Positions 1-8,818 of a stretch of 55,634 nt of DNA are shown in pieces. Made by a program: the position numbers and the translations under genes. The notes beneath the pieces were generated by a model that was not told where the DNA came from, searched no databases, and saw only the letters and a list, made by a program, of their open reading frames with translations. The DNA is from Prevotella sp. DNF00663 (GTDB taxonomy: Bacteria; Bacteroidota; Bacteroidia; Bacteroidales; Bacteroidaceae), in assembly GCF_001553265.1 (NCBI RefSeq), contig NZ_KQ960613.1, positions 97,441 to 153,074 on the forward strand, in the 5' to 3' direction. Positions within the stretch are counted from its first letter, which is position 1. Every line of letters starts with the position of its first letter.

Positions 1-21
1 AATCTTTTCTGCTTCATAATT

Positions 22-200
22 TAAGAACTTATCAACTCGAAAACTTAATTCCTATTCCCCTTTTTATTCCCCTCCCCTTTTGGGGAGGGCTGGGGTGGGG
101 CTGTTGCAGCGCCTCTTCAACATTGCTGACTCGGCCATGCACAAAAACTGGGGAGGTTAGGCAAGATTGCTGTTATGCCCTTGCAGTAATGTGATAAATT
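22..200 (+). repeat. GC-rich intergenic repeat, copy 1
   Basis: Non-coding stretch upstream of pnp. It holds an AT-rich lead-in (AACTTATCAACTCGAAAAC), a run of CCCC/GGGG blocks that can fold on itself (CCCTCCCCTTTTGGGGAGGG), then GGGGTGGGGCTGTTGCAGC followed by CGCCTCTTCAACATTGCTGA. The same order of blocks recurs near 14.9, 28.1, 38.7 and 55.4 kb, so this is a dispersed family and not chance composition. No ORF fits it. Its function is unknown. Confidence 0.7.
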
Positions 201-244
201 ACAAAATAATTGACCATTTAGTCTTTACTTCCCTATTAAATCAG

Positions 245-252
245 TATCTTTG
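245..252 (+). promoter_or_regulatory. pnp promoter -7 element
   Basis: TATCTTTG matches the Bacteroides -7 consensus TAnnTTTG, 53 bases before the pnp start codon. I see no good TTTG -33 element at the expected 19-21 base spacing. Confidence 0.55.
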
Positions 253-305
253 TCACGAAATATTTTTTAGATGTAAGTCAAAACAATAAAGTTTTAATTT
301 TTTAG

Positions 306-2549
306 ATGAACGTAATTACAAAAACAGTTCAATTGCCTGATGGAAGAACCATCACAATTGAGACCGGAAAAGTTGCAAAACAAGCCGATGGTGCTGCGGT
401 ACTCCGCATGGGCAACACCGTACTCCTCGCAACCGTTTGTGCAGCTAAGGATGCCGTTCCGGGTACAGATTTCATGCCTTTGCAAGTAGATTATCGCGAG
501 CAGTACAGTGCTGCCGGTCGATTCCCCGGTGGATTTACCAAGCGCGAAGGCAAAGCTAGTGACAACGAGATTCTTACTTCACGTTTGATAGACCGTGCAC
601 TACGTCCCCTTTTCCCCTCTAATTACCATGCTGAAGTTTATGTACAAGTGATGCTTCTTTCAGCCGATGGCGTAGACCAACCAGATGCTCTGGCTGGTTT
701 TGCAGCTTCTGCAGCCATGGCTTGTTCAGATATTCCCTTCGATTATTTTATCTCTGAGGTTCGCGTAGCACGCATTAATGGTGAGTACGTGATTAATCCT
801 ACTTTCCAACAGATGGCAGATGCCGATATGGACTTGATGGTGGGTGCTACTAAGGACAACATCATGATGGTGGAAGGTGAGATGAAAGAAGTCTCAGAGC
901 AAGATTTGATTGGTGCATTGAAGGTTGCTGCCGAGGCTATCAAGCCTATGTGCGAGTTGCAAGACGAACTCTCTAAGGAGTTGGGCAAAGACACCAAGCG
1001 CGAATATTGCCACGAAGTGAACGACGAAGATTTGCGTAAGCAGATGAACGACGAGCTGTATCAGCCCGTATATGATATTAACAAGCAGGCTTTGGAAAAG
1101 CACGTACGCCACGATGCTTTCGACAAAATACTGGCCGACTTCATCGAGAAGTACGATGCAGCTCATACCGATCTGACAGCCGATGAGCTGGAAGAAAAGC
1201 ATGCCGAAGCTGCTCGCTACTACGAAGATGTATTGCGCGATGCCATGCGTCGTTGCATTTTGGACGAAGGAATACGCTTGGATGGTCGTAAGACCACCGA
1301 TATTCGTCCTATTTGGTGTGAGGTTTCGCCTCTTCCAATGCCTCATGGAAGTGCGCTCTTCCAGCGTGGTGAGACCATGTCTCTGTCTACTTGTACACTT
1401 GGTACAAAGCTTGACGAGAAGATGGTGGACGACGTATTAGAGAAGAGTTACATGCGTTTCCTCCTTCACTACAATTTCCCACCGTTCTCTACAGGCGAGG
1501 CTAAGGCTCAACGTGGCGTAGGTCGCCGTGAAATCGGGCACGGTCACTTGGCATGGCGCGGTCTGAAGGATCAGATTCCAGCTGAGTTCCCCTACACAGT
1601 TCGCTTGGTAAGCCAGATTTTGGAGTCTAACGGTTCTTCTTCTATGGCTACCGTATGTGCCGGAACATTGGCATTGATGGATGCCGGTGTACCTATGAAG
1701 AAGCCTGTTTCGGGTATCGCTATGGGATTGATTAAGAATCCGGGCGAAGACAAGTTTGCTATCTTGAGTGATATTCTCGGCGATGAGGACCACTTGGGCG
1801 ATATGGACTTCAAGACCACCGGTACAAAGGATGGTTTGACAGCTACTCAGATGGATATCAAGTGCGACGGTTTGAGTTTTGAAATCTTGGAACAAGCCCT
1901 GATGCAGGCAAAGGCTGGACGCGAACATATTCTTGGTAAGATGATGGAAACCATCTCTGAGCCACGCGCAGAAATGAAGCCACAGGTTCCTCGTATCGAG
2001 GCTTTCGATATTCCTAAGGAATTTATTGGTGCTATCATCGGCCCCGGTGGAAAGATTATCCAGCAGATGCAGGAAGATACGGGCGCTACGATTACCATTG
2101 ACGAGAGCGACGGTAAGGGTCACGTACAGGTATCGGCTCCTAACAAAGACGCTATTGATGCAGCGTTGGCTAAGATTAAGGCTATCGTGGCTATCCCCGA
2201 AGTAGGTGAGGTTTACGACGGTACTGTTCGTTCGATCATGCCTTATGGTTGCTTCGTAGAAATTCTCCCGGGCAAGGACGGATTGCTCCACATCAGCGAA
2301 ATCGACTGGAAGCGTCTTGAGACTGTCGAAGAGGCAGGCATCAAGGAAGGCGATAAGATTCAGGTGAAGTTGGTTGATATTGACCCCAAGACTGGTAAAT
2401 ACAAGCTCTCTCGCCGTGCATTGTTGCCTAAACCTGAAGGTTATGTAGAGCGCGAGCGCCGCCCTCGTCGCGAAAACAACGGCGAACGCCGTCCTCGTAG
2501 AGATGGTGATCGTCAGCCACGTCACGAGCATAACGAGAACAACGACTAA
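306..2549 (+). CDS. pnp: Polyribonucleotide nucleotidyltransferase (PNPase)
   Basis: Cytoplasmic 3'-5' exoribonuclease that degrades RNA by phosphorolysis, releasing nucleoside diphosphates, and can also add tails. The 747-residue product has the complete family order: first RNase PH-like domain (residues about 10-140), helical linker, second RNase PH-like domain (about 325-460), a KH domain with the GAIIGPGGK loop near residue 573, and an S1 domain from about residue 633. It ends in a strongly basic, Arg-rich tail from about residue 712, longer than in the 711-residue E. coli enzyme. The ATG start follows a good -7 promoter element. rpsO, its usual neighbour in proteobacteria, is not in the window. 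Identification is secure. Confidence 0.97.
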   Translation: MNVITKTVQLPDGRTITIETGKVAKQADGAAVLRMGNTVLLATVCAAKDAVPGTDFMPLQVDYREQYSAAGRFPGGFTKREGKASDNEILTSRLIDRALRPLFPSNYHAEVYVQVMLLSADGVDQPDALAGFAASAAMACSDIPFDYFISEVRVARINGEYVINPTFQQMADADMDLMVGATKDNIMMVEGEMKEVSEQDLIGALKVAAEAIKPMCELQDELSKELGKDTKREYCHEVNDEDLRKQMNDELYQPVYDINKQALEKHVRHDAFDKILADFIEKYDAAHTDLTADELEEKHAEAARYYEDVLRDAMRRCILDEGIRLDGRKTTDIRPIWCEVSPLPMPHGSALFQRGETMSLSTCTLGTKLDEKMVDDVLEKSYMRFLLHYNFPPFSTGEAKAQRGVGRREIGHGHLAWRGLKDQIPAEFPYTVRLVSQILESNGSSSMATVCAGTLALMDAGVPMKKPVSGIAMGLIKNPGEDKFAILSDILGDEDHLGDMDFKTTGTKDGLTATQMDIKCDGLSFEILEQALMQAKAGREHILGKMMETISEPRAEMKPQVPRIEAFDIPKEFIGAIIGPGGKIIQQMQEDTGATITIDESDGKGHVQVSAPNKDAIDAALAKIKAIVAIPEVGEVYDGTVRSIMPYGCFVEILPGKDGLLHISEIDWKRLETVEEAGIKEGDKIQVKLVDIDPKTGKYKLSRRALLPKPEGYVERERRPRRENNGERRPRRDGDRQPRHEHNENND

Positions 2550-2620
2550 CTATCGTGTACAGAACTCACGTCGAACATTCATGTTCGATGCTGAAGTTAT
2601 CGGGAGATAACGGAAGATAA

Positions 2621-2682
2621 AAGGAGTTAACAGACATTTGTCCGACAACTCCTGCTAACTTCCAATAACTTCTCATAACTCC
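2621..2682. repeat. TAACTCC-type palindromic repeat, copy 1
   Basis: Between pnp and its terminator lies GGAGTTAACAGACATTTGTC followed by CGACAACTCC, an imperfect hairpin (GGAGTT/AACTCC outside, GACA/TGTC inside). It is trailed by a roughly 10-base tandem pattern ending in TAACTTC/TAACTCC. Closely similar elements follow the Nudix gene (about 19.56 kb) and tRNA-Phe (about 20.6 kb). Confidence 0.6.
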
Positions 2683-2730
2683 AAATTACACACCAACTTG
2701 CGAAAAGCATATATATAATAAGGTGTAATA

Positions 2731-2777
2731 AATCCTCCTCATGGTTTGCTGAAAACTGCGAGGAGGATTTTTATTTT
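2731..2777 (+). terminator. pnp terminator
   Basis: AATCCTCCTC and GAGGAGGATT form a 10-bp stem around a 19-base loop, followed by a T-rich run. This is a typical intrinsic terminator for the pnp transcript, separating it from the next gene, which has its own promoter. Confidence 0.85.
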
Positions 2778-2787
2778 TGCTAAAATA

Positions 2788-2818
2788 TTTGCATGTATTG
2801 TTTTTTTTATTATCTTTG
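2788..2818 (+). promoter_or_regulatory. Promoter of superoxide reductase gene
   Basis: TTTG at 2788-2791, 19 bases, then TATCTTTG at 2811-2818: a full match to the Bacteroides -33/-7 promoter. The start codon lies 65 bases downstream. The gene is probably transcribed alone, with terminators on both sides. Confidence 0.8.
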
Positions 2819-2883
2819 CAATATCGAATGAGATATATTTTTTAAAATAAACATTATACATTAAAATAAAAACGAACTAGATT

Positions 2884-3255
2884 ATGAAGTTAAATGAAAT
2901 TTATCGTTCTACTAAATGTGGAAGCCTCGTAGAAGTATTGAATCCTACAGATGGTGAGTTGGCTTGTTGTGGCGAACCTATGGAGCTCCTAAAAGAGAAT
3001 AGTGTAGACGCAGCCAAAGAGAAACACGTACCTGTTGTAGAGAAGATTGAGGGCGGATACAGAGTAACTGTTGGTTCTGTAGCTCATCCAATGTTGGAAG
3101 AACACTCTATCCAGTGGATTGAACTCATCGCTGGCGATATGGTAATGCGTAAATACTTGAAGCCGGGTGAGGCTCCTGTAGCTGAATTCAAGACTGACGC
3201 TACCGATGTTTATGCTCGCGAATATTGCAACCTTCACGGTTTGTGGCGTTCATAA
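2884..3255 (+). CDS. Desulfoferrodoxin-type superoxide reductase, variant centre I
   Basis: Cytoplasmic iron protein that reduces superoxide to hydrogen peroxide in anaerobes. The 123-residue sequence aligns end to end with classical two-iron desulfoferrodoxins. All ligands of catalytic centre II are present at canonical positions: His48, His68, His74, Cys115 and His118 (motif REYCNLHG), with the EKH motif at 46-48. The desulforedoxin-like centre I normally uses Cys9, Cys12, Cys28 and Cys29; here residue 9 is Ser (codon TCT), leaving Cys12, Cys28 and Cys29. The rubredoxin-type FeS4 site should therefore be altered or lost while activity at centre II is kept. Single-gene unit with its own promoter and terminator. 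Confidence 0.93.
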   Translation: MKLNEIYRSTKCGSLVEVLNPTDGELACCGEPMELLKENSVDAAKEKHVPVVEKIEGGYRVTVGSVAHPMLEEHSIQWIELIAGDMVMRKYLKPGEAPVAEFKTDATDVYAREYCNLHGLWRS

Positions 3256-3271
3256 TACTGTAGAAATATAG

Positions 3272-3315
3272 AAACTCCCTGCAATCATTCATAAGATTGT
3301 AGGGAGTTTTTTTAT
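3272..3315 (+). terminator. Terminator of superoxide reductase gene
   Basis: AAACTCCCT and AGGGAGTTT form a stem, with inner CAATC/GATTG pairing, followed by a run of seven or more T. Strong intrinsic terminator 17 bases after the stop codon. Confidence 0.88.
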
Positions 3316-3329
3316 TGATATACGGGGCA

Positions 3330-3670
3330 AAATGGGATTCATCCGTGAAATCATATAATAGTATGGGCATTAACAGTCCGTAGGACTACCCATTTCATAG
3401 CCGTGGCCTTTTAAACCTACGATGTTGTGTGATGGCAAGTATTCAGTCTGATAAGACTGCCCATCAGCATGATTATCAAAGGGGGACTCTTTCAGACTTG
3501 AATATCTTTACCCTTATTTCCGTAGGTTTTCGCTTCGCTCCAACACTACGCCGATTGATAGGGCTGTCCTCCGGACAGTCATTATTCCATCACGCAATTC
3601 TTCGGATGAGTGTAATATTTTATAGAAAAACTATTGTATTTGCCTTATATGATTTTGTATATTTGCACAT
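3330..3670. other. Non-coding stretch with several short palindromes
   Basis: About 340 bases without a credible gene. It contains several small inverted repeats: CAGTCTGATAAGACTG, CTGTCCTCCGGACAG, CAGTCCGTAGGACT, and the related pair CCTACGATGTTGTG / CAACACTACG. The density of small hairpins resembles a decayed REP-like or transposase-associated non-coding segment. No transposase is present and I cannot assign it to a named element. Confidence 0.35.
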
Positions 3671-3677
3671 TATTGAT

Positions 3678-4727
3678 TTATAGATTGCCTTTTTGACCAA
3701 ACAATTTGTCTATGAATTCATAGATACCGTGGCCTCGCGGAGCATTTATTACTTTTCCCTCTGGTGTTATCAGTATCTTTGTGGGAAACTGCAATACGCC
3801 ATATTGTTGTGTAGTCTTGCCGTCTTTGGGCTGTATGAGATTAAGCCATGACAACTCATGTTTATCAATACACTGTTTCCAGCTATCTGTCTTGTCGTTG
3901 CAAGCCACACCGATAACCATCATTCGGTCTTGGTATTGTGTGGCATATTGTTTCAGCCTAGGTAGATCCTTGACGCATGCTCCGCACCAAGTTCCCCAAA
4001 AATCCAAGAGTATATACTTGCCACGATAGTCGCTAAGACGATGTATACGACCGTTCGTATCGGGCAAAGCGAAGTCGGGAGCAGACTGGTTTACAATACC
4101 GGATTCGGTCTGTTGAGCCTCTTGTACTTTGTTTTCGAAGTCTCTTTTCCATTGCACCAAATCGTAAAAAAACTCTTTCAGTCGTCCTTGCTGTATATCG
4201 GGCGACAGCTTCTTATACGTCTCTTCCATCTCGTCGCTCGTCAACAAATAATTTGTTCGCCATTCTGACAAGGCTATGACCGCATTTTCTGAGTCAGCAT
4301 GAGCCAATGCGTAGTCGATGATAGACTCTCGTGTAACCGGCTTATCTTTGTCTCTTATAACGTGGTTGAGCGTCTGTTCATATACTTGATAGAAGGAGCT
4401 GCCCGCAAGATGGCCTTCTTTGTAATCTAACGTTTCCCCCGGAACGGCCAAAAAGCGTTCTATCTGTTCATGGTTGATATTTCTCAGTGCGGATAACGAT
4501 ACAATGTCTACTAGCGTGGAAGTTTTGATGGGAAGTAGGAAGTCGAATGTTCCGTTATGTCGAATAATGGTATCAGCGTATTCCGGATGCATGGGTTGCA
4601 TTACAACGAGGGTGTCTCCCCACGTTGTTAATGTTCCATGGAAATGGAAATCGTTGTTTTGAGCAGTTGTACCTTGTAAGCATAAAAAAGCTAGAATAAT
4701 AGTGAAATAGATGCGTAAACCTTTCAT
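3678..4727 (-). CDS. TlpA-family thioredoxin-like protein
   Basis: Exported thiol-disulfide protein of 349 residues. It has a signal peptide (hydrophobic stretch at residues 5-18, probable cleavage after TTAQ), an N-terminal beta-rich DUF4369-like region, a helical middle, and a C-terminal TlpA/AhpC-type thioredoxin domain from about residue 213. The active site FWGTWCGAC has redox cysteines Cys248 and Cys251, so it should be a working periplasmic oxidoreductase. It lies downstream of the N-glycan operon on the same strand, but a strong terminator after GH20 suggests separate transcription. Bacteroidota carry many such paralogues and the client protein cannot be told from sequence. Confidence 0.88.
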   Translation of the reverse strand: MKGLRIYFTIILAFLCLQGTTAQNNDFHFHGTLTTWGDTLVVMQPMHPEYADTIIRHNGTFDFLLPIKTSTLVDIVSLSALRNINHEQIERFLAVPGETLDYKEGHLAGSSFYQVYEQTLNHVIRDKDKPVTRESIIDYALAHADSENAVIALSEWRTNYLLTSDEMEETYKKLSPDIQQGRLKEFFYDLVQWKRDFENKVQEAQQTESGIVNQSAPDFALPDTNGRIHRLSDYRGKYILLDFWGTWCGACVKDLPRLKQYATQYQDRMMVIGVACNDKTDSWKQCIDKHELSWLNLIQPKDGKTTQQYGVLQFPTKILITPEGKVINAPRGHGIYEFIDKLFGQKGNL

Positions 4728-4800
4728 GAGTTATAGTTATATTATATATAAATGTCGGAAAAAAATGTAGATAATAACTTGAAATACAGTAAATAAAGGC

Positions 4801-4836
4801 AAAAAAATCCCAACAATCGAGCAAAAGATTGCTGGG
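4801..4836 (-). terminator. Terminator of the GH92-GH20 operon
   Basis: Read on the minus strand, CCCAGCAATC and GATTGTTGGG form a 10-bp stem with one G-T pair, followed by ATTTTTTT. It starts 11 bases after the GH20 stop codon, closing the N-glycan operon before the thioredoxin gene. Confidence 0.88.
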
Positions 4837-4847
4837 TGAAAGAAGAT

Positions 4848-6485
4848 TTACTTCTTTTCTTGTTGCCAAGCTTCCTTGCAATAAGCCCAACCCTTGGTAT
4901 CGTAGAGTTTGGTTAGATTGCCTTCGCGCTGCTTAAACGAATTGAAATCTTTCTTATCATTGGCTGTCCAGCCAGTCTCAGCCATTGCCGCGAGACGAGG
5001 AAGAAGCTGATATTCTGCCACAGATGCACATGGAATATACTCAGTCCATAGGTTAGCTTGTACACCCACTACATGCTTCTTCAGATTAGCAGAAGCGTCG
5101 TCGGGCACTGGATTATAACTATATGTCTTCTCTACAGGGAGGTTTCCACCAATCAACAAGAGGTTGCTCTTGTCCTTTGTCTGATAATAGTCGAGATAAT
5201 AGTAAGTGGTAGGCGACATGATAACATTCAGACCACGATCAGAAGCGGTCTTTCCGCCCTCAACACCACGCCAACTCATGACGGTAGTAGCAGGGTCTAT
5301 GTCATCGCCTTCAAGTATTTCATCCCATCCAATAACGTTGCGTCCCTTACCCTTAAGGTATTTAGCAACACGGTTCAGGAAGTACACTTGCAATTGAGCT
5401 TCGGCCGAGAAACCATTCTTACCGGTGATGTTGAGATCCTTAATACGCTTCTGACAGAGTGGACATTTCTCCCAACGAACACGCGGAGCTTCGTCTCCAC
5501 CAAGATGTATGGTCTTAGATGGGAAGATATCGCAGAGTTCGTCAAGAACGTTTTCTACGAATTTAAATGTCTCTTCTTTACCTGCACAGAGGATATCAGG
5601 GAATACTCCCCACTCTTCAGCTACTTTGTAAGGACCACCGGTACAACCTAATTCGGGATAAGCACGCAATGCTCCAAGCATGTGACCGGGCATATCTATC
5701 TCAGGAATTACAGTTATATAGCGCTTAGCAGCATAGTCTACAATCTCTCGCATCTGCGCTTCTGTGTAGTACATGCCCTCACCATAGGGAGTACCATCGT
5801 ACAATCCACTACCATAATGTCCCGCCAATGTCTGCTCACGGATAGCACCCAACTGTGTCAACTTAGGATATTTCTTCACTTCCATACGCCATCCCTGATC
5901 CTCGGTAAGGTGCCAGTGGAAGGTATTGAGATTGTGGAGAGCCAACATATCAATGTATTGCTTCACAAAAGAAACTGGGAAGAAGTGACGAGCACAATCC
6001 AACATACCACCACGATAGCCGAAACGAGGTGCATCGGAAATCTTTGTTGCGGGCAAGTTGACGCTGGCCTCAGTACCTACGGGCAATGATTTGCGTAGTG
6101 TCTGGATGCCGTAGAACACACCAGCCGGGGTTAATGCCTCGATAGTGACGTTCTTTCCGTCTACCGTTAATTGGTATCCTTCATTATTGGTGAGCTTCTT
6201 ATTTAAGCGTAATATGATGTTTCCACTCTTTGCTTTGGTTTTACCTTGAGCCACGGAAACTTGGATTCCGGTGGTCTCTTTGATGAAATCAGCCAAGAAT
6301 TGAGCATTGCGCTGCATGTCAGCATCGGCATCTGCAACGATAACAGTGTTGGCATCGAGCACAAAAGCCTTGCCTTTGACCATCTCAATGTTTTGAGGTA
6401 GCGGCACTACGTTGTAGTTAGCATCAGCTGCCTGCAATGATAATGAGGCCATCATGATAGCTACTGATAATAATGTTTTTTTCAT
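4848..6485 (-). CDS. GH20 beta-N-acetylhexosaminidase, secreted
   Basis: Exo-beta-N-acetylhexosaminidase releasing terminal GlcNAc or GalNAc by substrate-assisted catalysis. I chose the ATG at 6485, which begins a clear signal peptide (MKKTLLSVAIMMASLSLQA); an upstream extension would bury it and overlap the preceding gene. The 545-residue protein has the GH20b N-terminal domain (about 22-150) and the catalytic barrel, with the family motif HLGGDEAPR holding the Asp331-Glu332 pair. The C-terminal barrel shows WRGVEGG and the tryptophan-rich NLWTEYI. It follows GH130 by 13 bases and is the last gene before the terminator. In this operon it probably removes GlcNAc from N-glycan antennae or core fragments. 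Confidence 0.94.
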   Translation of the reverse strand: MKKTLLSVAIMMASLSLQAADANYNVVPLPQNIEMVKGKAFVLDANTVIVADADADMQRNAQFLADFIKETTGIQVSVAQGKTKAKSGNIILRLNKKLTNNEGYQLTVDGKNVTIEALTPAGVFYGIQTLRKSLPVGTEASVNLPATKISDAPRFGYRGGMLDCARHFFPVSFVKQYIDMLALHNLNTFHWHLTEDQGWRMEVKKYPKLTQLGAIREQTLAGHYGSGLYDGTPYGEGMYYTEAQMREIVDYAAKRYITVIPEIDMPGHMLGALRAYPELGCTGGPYKVAEEWGVFPDILCAGKEETFKFVENVLDELCDIFPSKTIHLGGDEAPRVRWEKCPLCQKRIKDLNITGKNGFSAEAQLQVYFLNRVAKYLKGKGRNVIGWDEILEGDDIDPATTVMSWRGVEGGKTASDRGLNVIMSPTTYYYLDYYQTKDKSNLLLIGGNLPVEKTYSYNPVPDDASANLKKHVVGVQANLWTEYIPCASVAEYQLLPRLAAMAETGWTANDKKDFNSFKQREGNLTKLYDTKGWAYCKEAWQQEKK

Positions 6486-6498
6486 GTTTATAGGTTGA

Positions 6499-7497
6499 TT
6501 AAATAATACTGTTCTTCTTAGTGAACTCAATAATCTCAGGGATGTAGCCAAATGCGAGGCCGGTTACGGTGTCAGCGCATCCGTAATAGATGGCTACGCG
6601 ACCGGTTTCGGGGTCGTGTAACTCGGCACAAGGGAAACAAACGTTAGGTACATCGCCCATACATTCGTAAGGAGTTTGCGGTGTGATGAGGTAAGGACCG
6701 CTGCGATAGATGGGTTTCCAAGGCTGTTCAAGGTCGAGAAGAGCCGAACCAAAGGCATATACATAGCCGTTACAAGAATGCAATACACCATGGTAGAAGA
6801 GCAACCAACCCTCACTTGTTTCAATAGGAATAGGTCCGGCACCTATCTTCATACACTGCCAAGCACTCTGTTCAAAGGGAGCCGGTGCCATAACATGGCG
6901 ATGGTGCCCCCAGAATTCCATATCAGGCGATTCGCTGTAGAAAATGTCTCCAAAAGCCGTATGCCCAGTATCGGATGGGCGACTCAACATGGCGAAGTTG
7001 CCATTGATTTTCTTTGGGAATAGTACACCGTTACGGTTATAGGGCAAGAAAGCATTTTCCAGCTGGTGGAAAGTCTTGAAATCCTTGGTCCAAGCCACTC
7101 CGATGGTAGGTCCATGATAGCCATTGCACCATGTTACATAGTAACGATCCTCGATAAAACAAACGCGTGGATCGTATCCATACACCCATTCGCCTATCTC
7201 GGCATTGTCACATTCAAAGCGAAGAGGTTCTTCATTGATGTTCCACTTTACACCGTCGTCGCTGAAACCAACGTGTAATACCATGCGTCGATTAGTGTCG
7301 TCGCAGCGGAAAACACCCGCAAAGCCCTTACCAAAGGGTACTACTGCACTATTAAATATACTGTTGCTGGTAGGCAAAAGGTCGCGTGGAATGATAGGAT
7401 TGCGCTCACTACGCCATACGGTTGTCTTACAGTTGGCGGGACGTTCTTCCCAAGGCATGTTGGGCAATGGCTGCCCTTGGATGATAAGTTTTGTCAT
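6499..7497 (-). CDS. GH130 mannoside phosphorylase, probable Man-beta-1,4-GlcNAc phosphorylase
   Basis: Cytoplasmic inverting phosphorylase of 332 residues with no signal peptide. The GH130 hallmark region GYDPR includes the likely proton-donating Asp109, and phosphate-contacting basic residues are present in RNPII and SRPS. Known family members cleave beta-1,4-mannosyl bonds with phosphate to give mannose 1-phosphate. Subtype is set by context: the gene sits between an MFS importer and GH20 and behind two alpha-mannosidases, as in the N-glycan pathway known from Bacteroides, where the substrate is Man-beta-1,4-GlcNAc left from the N-glycan core. A mannosyl-glucose or mannooligosaccharide substrate remains possible. 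There are 40 bases to the upstream MFS gene. Confidence 0.88.
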   Translation of the reverse strand: MTKLIIQGQPLPNMPWEERPANCKTTVWRSERNPIIPRDLLPTSNSIFNSAVVPFGKGFAGVFRCDDTNRRMVLHVGFSDDGVKWNINEEPLRFECDNAEIGEWVYGYDPRVCFIEDRYYVTWCNGYHGPTIGVAWTKDFKTFHQLENAFLPYNRNGVLFPKKINGNFAMLSRPSDTGHTAFGDIFYSESPDMEFWGHHRHVMAPAPFEQSAWQCMKIGAGPIPIETSEGWLLFYHGVLHSCNGYVYAFGSALLDLEQPWKPIYRSGPYLITPQTPYECMGDVPNVCFPCAELHDPETGRVAIYYGCADTVTGLAFGYIPEIIEFTKKNSII

Positions 7498-7537
7498 AAG
7501 GTTATTGAGTTTTTATTTCTTATGTAATTGAATAATC

Positions 7538-8812
7538 TTATTTTTGGTCTTCGTAAGTGAATGGAACAAACTTCGTAATCAGCAAAGCCGGGATGGTACA
7601 TACCAATACAAAGACGAAAAACATCTTGTATCCGATGGCATCACTCACCAATCCGCTGAGCATACCGGGCAACATTACGCCCAGATTCATGATGCCGCTG
7701 GCGAATGCATAATGCGACATTTGGTGCTTACCGGGAGCTATCTGTTGCATCATAAAGAGCGTCAAACCTACAAATCCGAATCCATAACCGAAGTATTCGA
7801 GCGTGATGGCACTACCGATGAAGAACATATTCTCTGGCTGTTCAAACGCTAAGAAAGTGTAAGCCACAAATGGTAGGTTGAACACCAAGGCTAGCGAGAA
7901 GAGCGATTTCTTCAATCCGCGGTGGGCAATGTAATATCCTCCGAGGATGGAGCCGATGACAAAGGCTGCCGCTCCAAACGTTCCGTAGCACAGACCGATT
8001 TGTTGTTCTGTCATTCCTAGGCCTTGATCGGCACGTGAAGCTTTCAGGAATAACGGCACAATCTTCATCACGAAGCCCTCTGCAAAGCGATAGAGAATAA
8101 TAAAGAAAACGTAATAAATAATGTGTTTCTTTTGGAAGAACTCCACGAAAACACCCCATAATTCGGTCAACGACTCCTTTAATGTCTTACTGGTTTCAGC
8201 TTGTTTCCCCCCCGAAGGGAGTATAAAGATGTGATAAACGCCCAATACTACCATGATAACAGCAATGATGAGCATGATAATCGTCCATGCCTGAGCCACT
8301 CCGTAATGGTCGATGAAGAAGCCAGCAAGATACACCAAGCCACCCGTTGCAGCTAATTTGGCGATATTGTAGAATGCTCCTTGCCAACCAATCCATTGTG
8401 CTTGCTCCTCGTTATTGAGCACCGACATATACGTTCCGTCCGCTGCTATGTCGTGGGTAGAACCACTTAGCGCCACCACAAAGAGCATAGCAATGGTGAT
8501 AGCGAAGAAGTCGGGCAGGTGTAAAGCAAATGCTATAAGGGCAAAAAGGAGTCCGGAAAGCAACTGTGTCAATACTACGAAAAACTTCTTGGTGCGATAC
8601 ATCTCTAAGAAAGGACTCCATAGAGGTTTCAATGTCCATGGAAGCATGATGCTACTTGTCCAAAATGCAATCTGCGTATCACTCACGCCGAGTCCTTTAT
8701 ACATCAATGTACACACCATATTGAGTACCACAAAAGGCATTCCCATGGCGAAATAGAGGGTCGGAACCCATGCTATCGGACTGATCTTCTTTTGATTTTC
8801 GTTAGTCATCAT
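7538..8812 (-). CDS. MFS sugar transporter, likely importer of the GH130 substrate
   Basis: Inner-membrane transporter of 424 residues with about 12 hydrophobic segments in two halves, resembling the AmpG/sugar-porter part of the major facilitator superfamily. The N-terminal part shows a substrate-facing helix (PTLYFAMGMPFVVLN) and a loop with YRTKKFF. There is no signal peptide beyond the first membrane helix. It begins 6 bases after the GH125 gene and is followed by GH130, so co-translation is likely. Its inferred job is to bring the disaccharide made by the periplasmic mannosidases into the cytoplasm for phosphorolysis. The second Met is an alternative start. Substrate specificity is inferred from position only. 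Confidence 0.88.
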   Translation of the reverse strand: MMTNENQKKISPIAWVPTLYFAMGMPFVVLNMVCTLMYKGLGVSDTQIAFWTSSIMLPWTLKPLWSPFLEMYRTKKFFVVLTQLLSGLLFALIAFALHLPDFFAITIAMLFVVALSGSTHDIAADGTYMSVLNNEEQAQWIGWQGAFYNIAKLAATGGLVYLAGFFIDHYGVAQAWTIIMLIIAVIMVVLGVYHIFILPSGGKQAETSKTLKESLTELWGVFVEFFQKKHIIYYVFFIILYRFAEGFVMKIVPLFLKASRADQGLGMTEQQIGLCYGTFGAAAFVIGSILGGYYIAHRGLKKSLFSLALVFNLPFVAYTFLAFEQPENMFFIGSAITLEYFGYGFGFVGLTLFMMQQIAPGKHQMSHYAFASGIMNLGVMLPGMLSGLVSDAIGYKMFFVFVLVCTIPALLITKFVPFTYEDQK

Positions 8813-8818
8813 GTTCCT

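Noticed and set aside
22..200. CRISPR array or G-quadruplex island as explanation of the GC-rich repeats
   Set aside because: There are no regularly spaced identical repeats with unique spacers, and the G runs occur in a fixed larger block order, which fits a dispersed repeat better.
1437..2531. Long open frame of 364 codons on the minus strand inside pnp
   Set aside because: It is wholly antisense to a secure PNPase gene, has no recognisable domain, and its composition follows from the coding strand.
3429..3683. 84-codon plus-strand frame in the palindrome-rich gap
   Set aside because: It spans the small hairpins, has no start signals and resembles no protein family.
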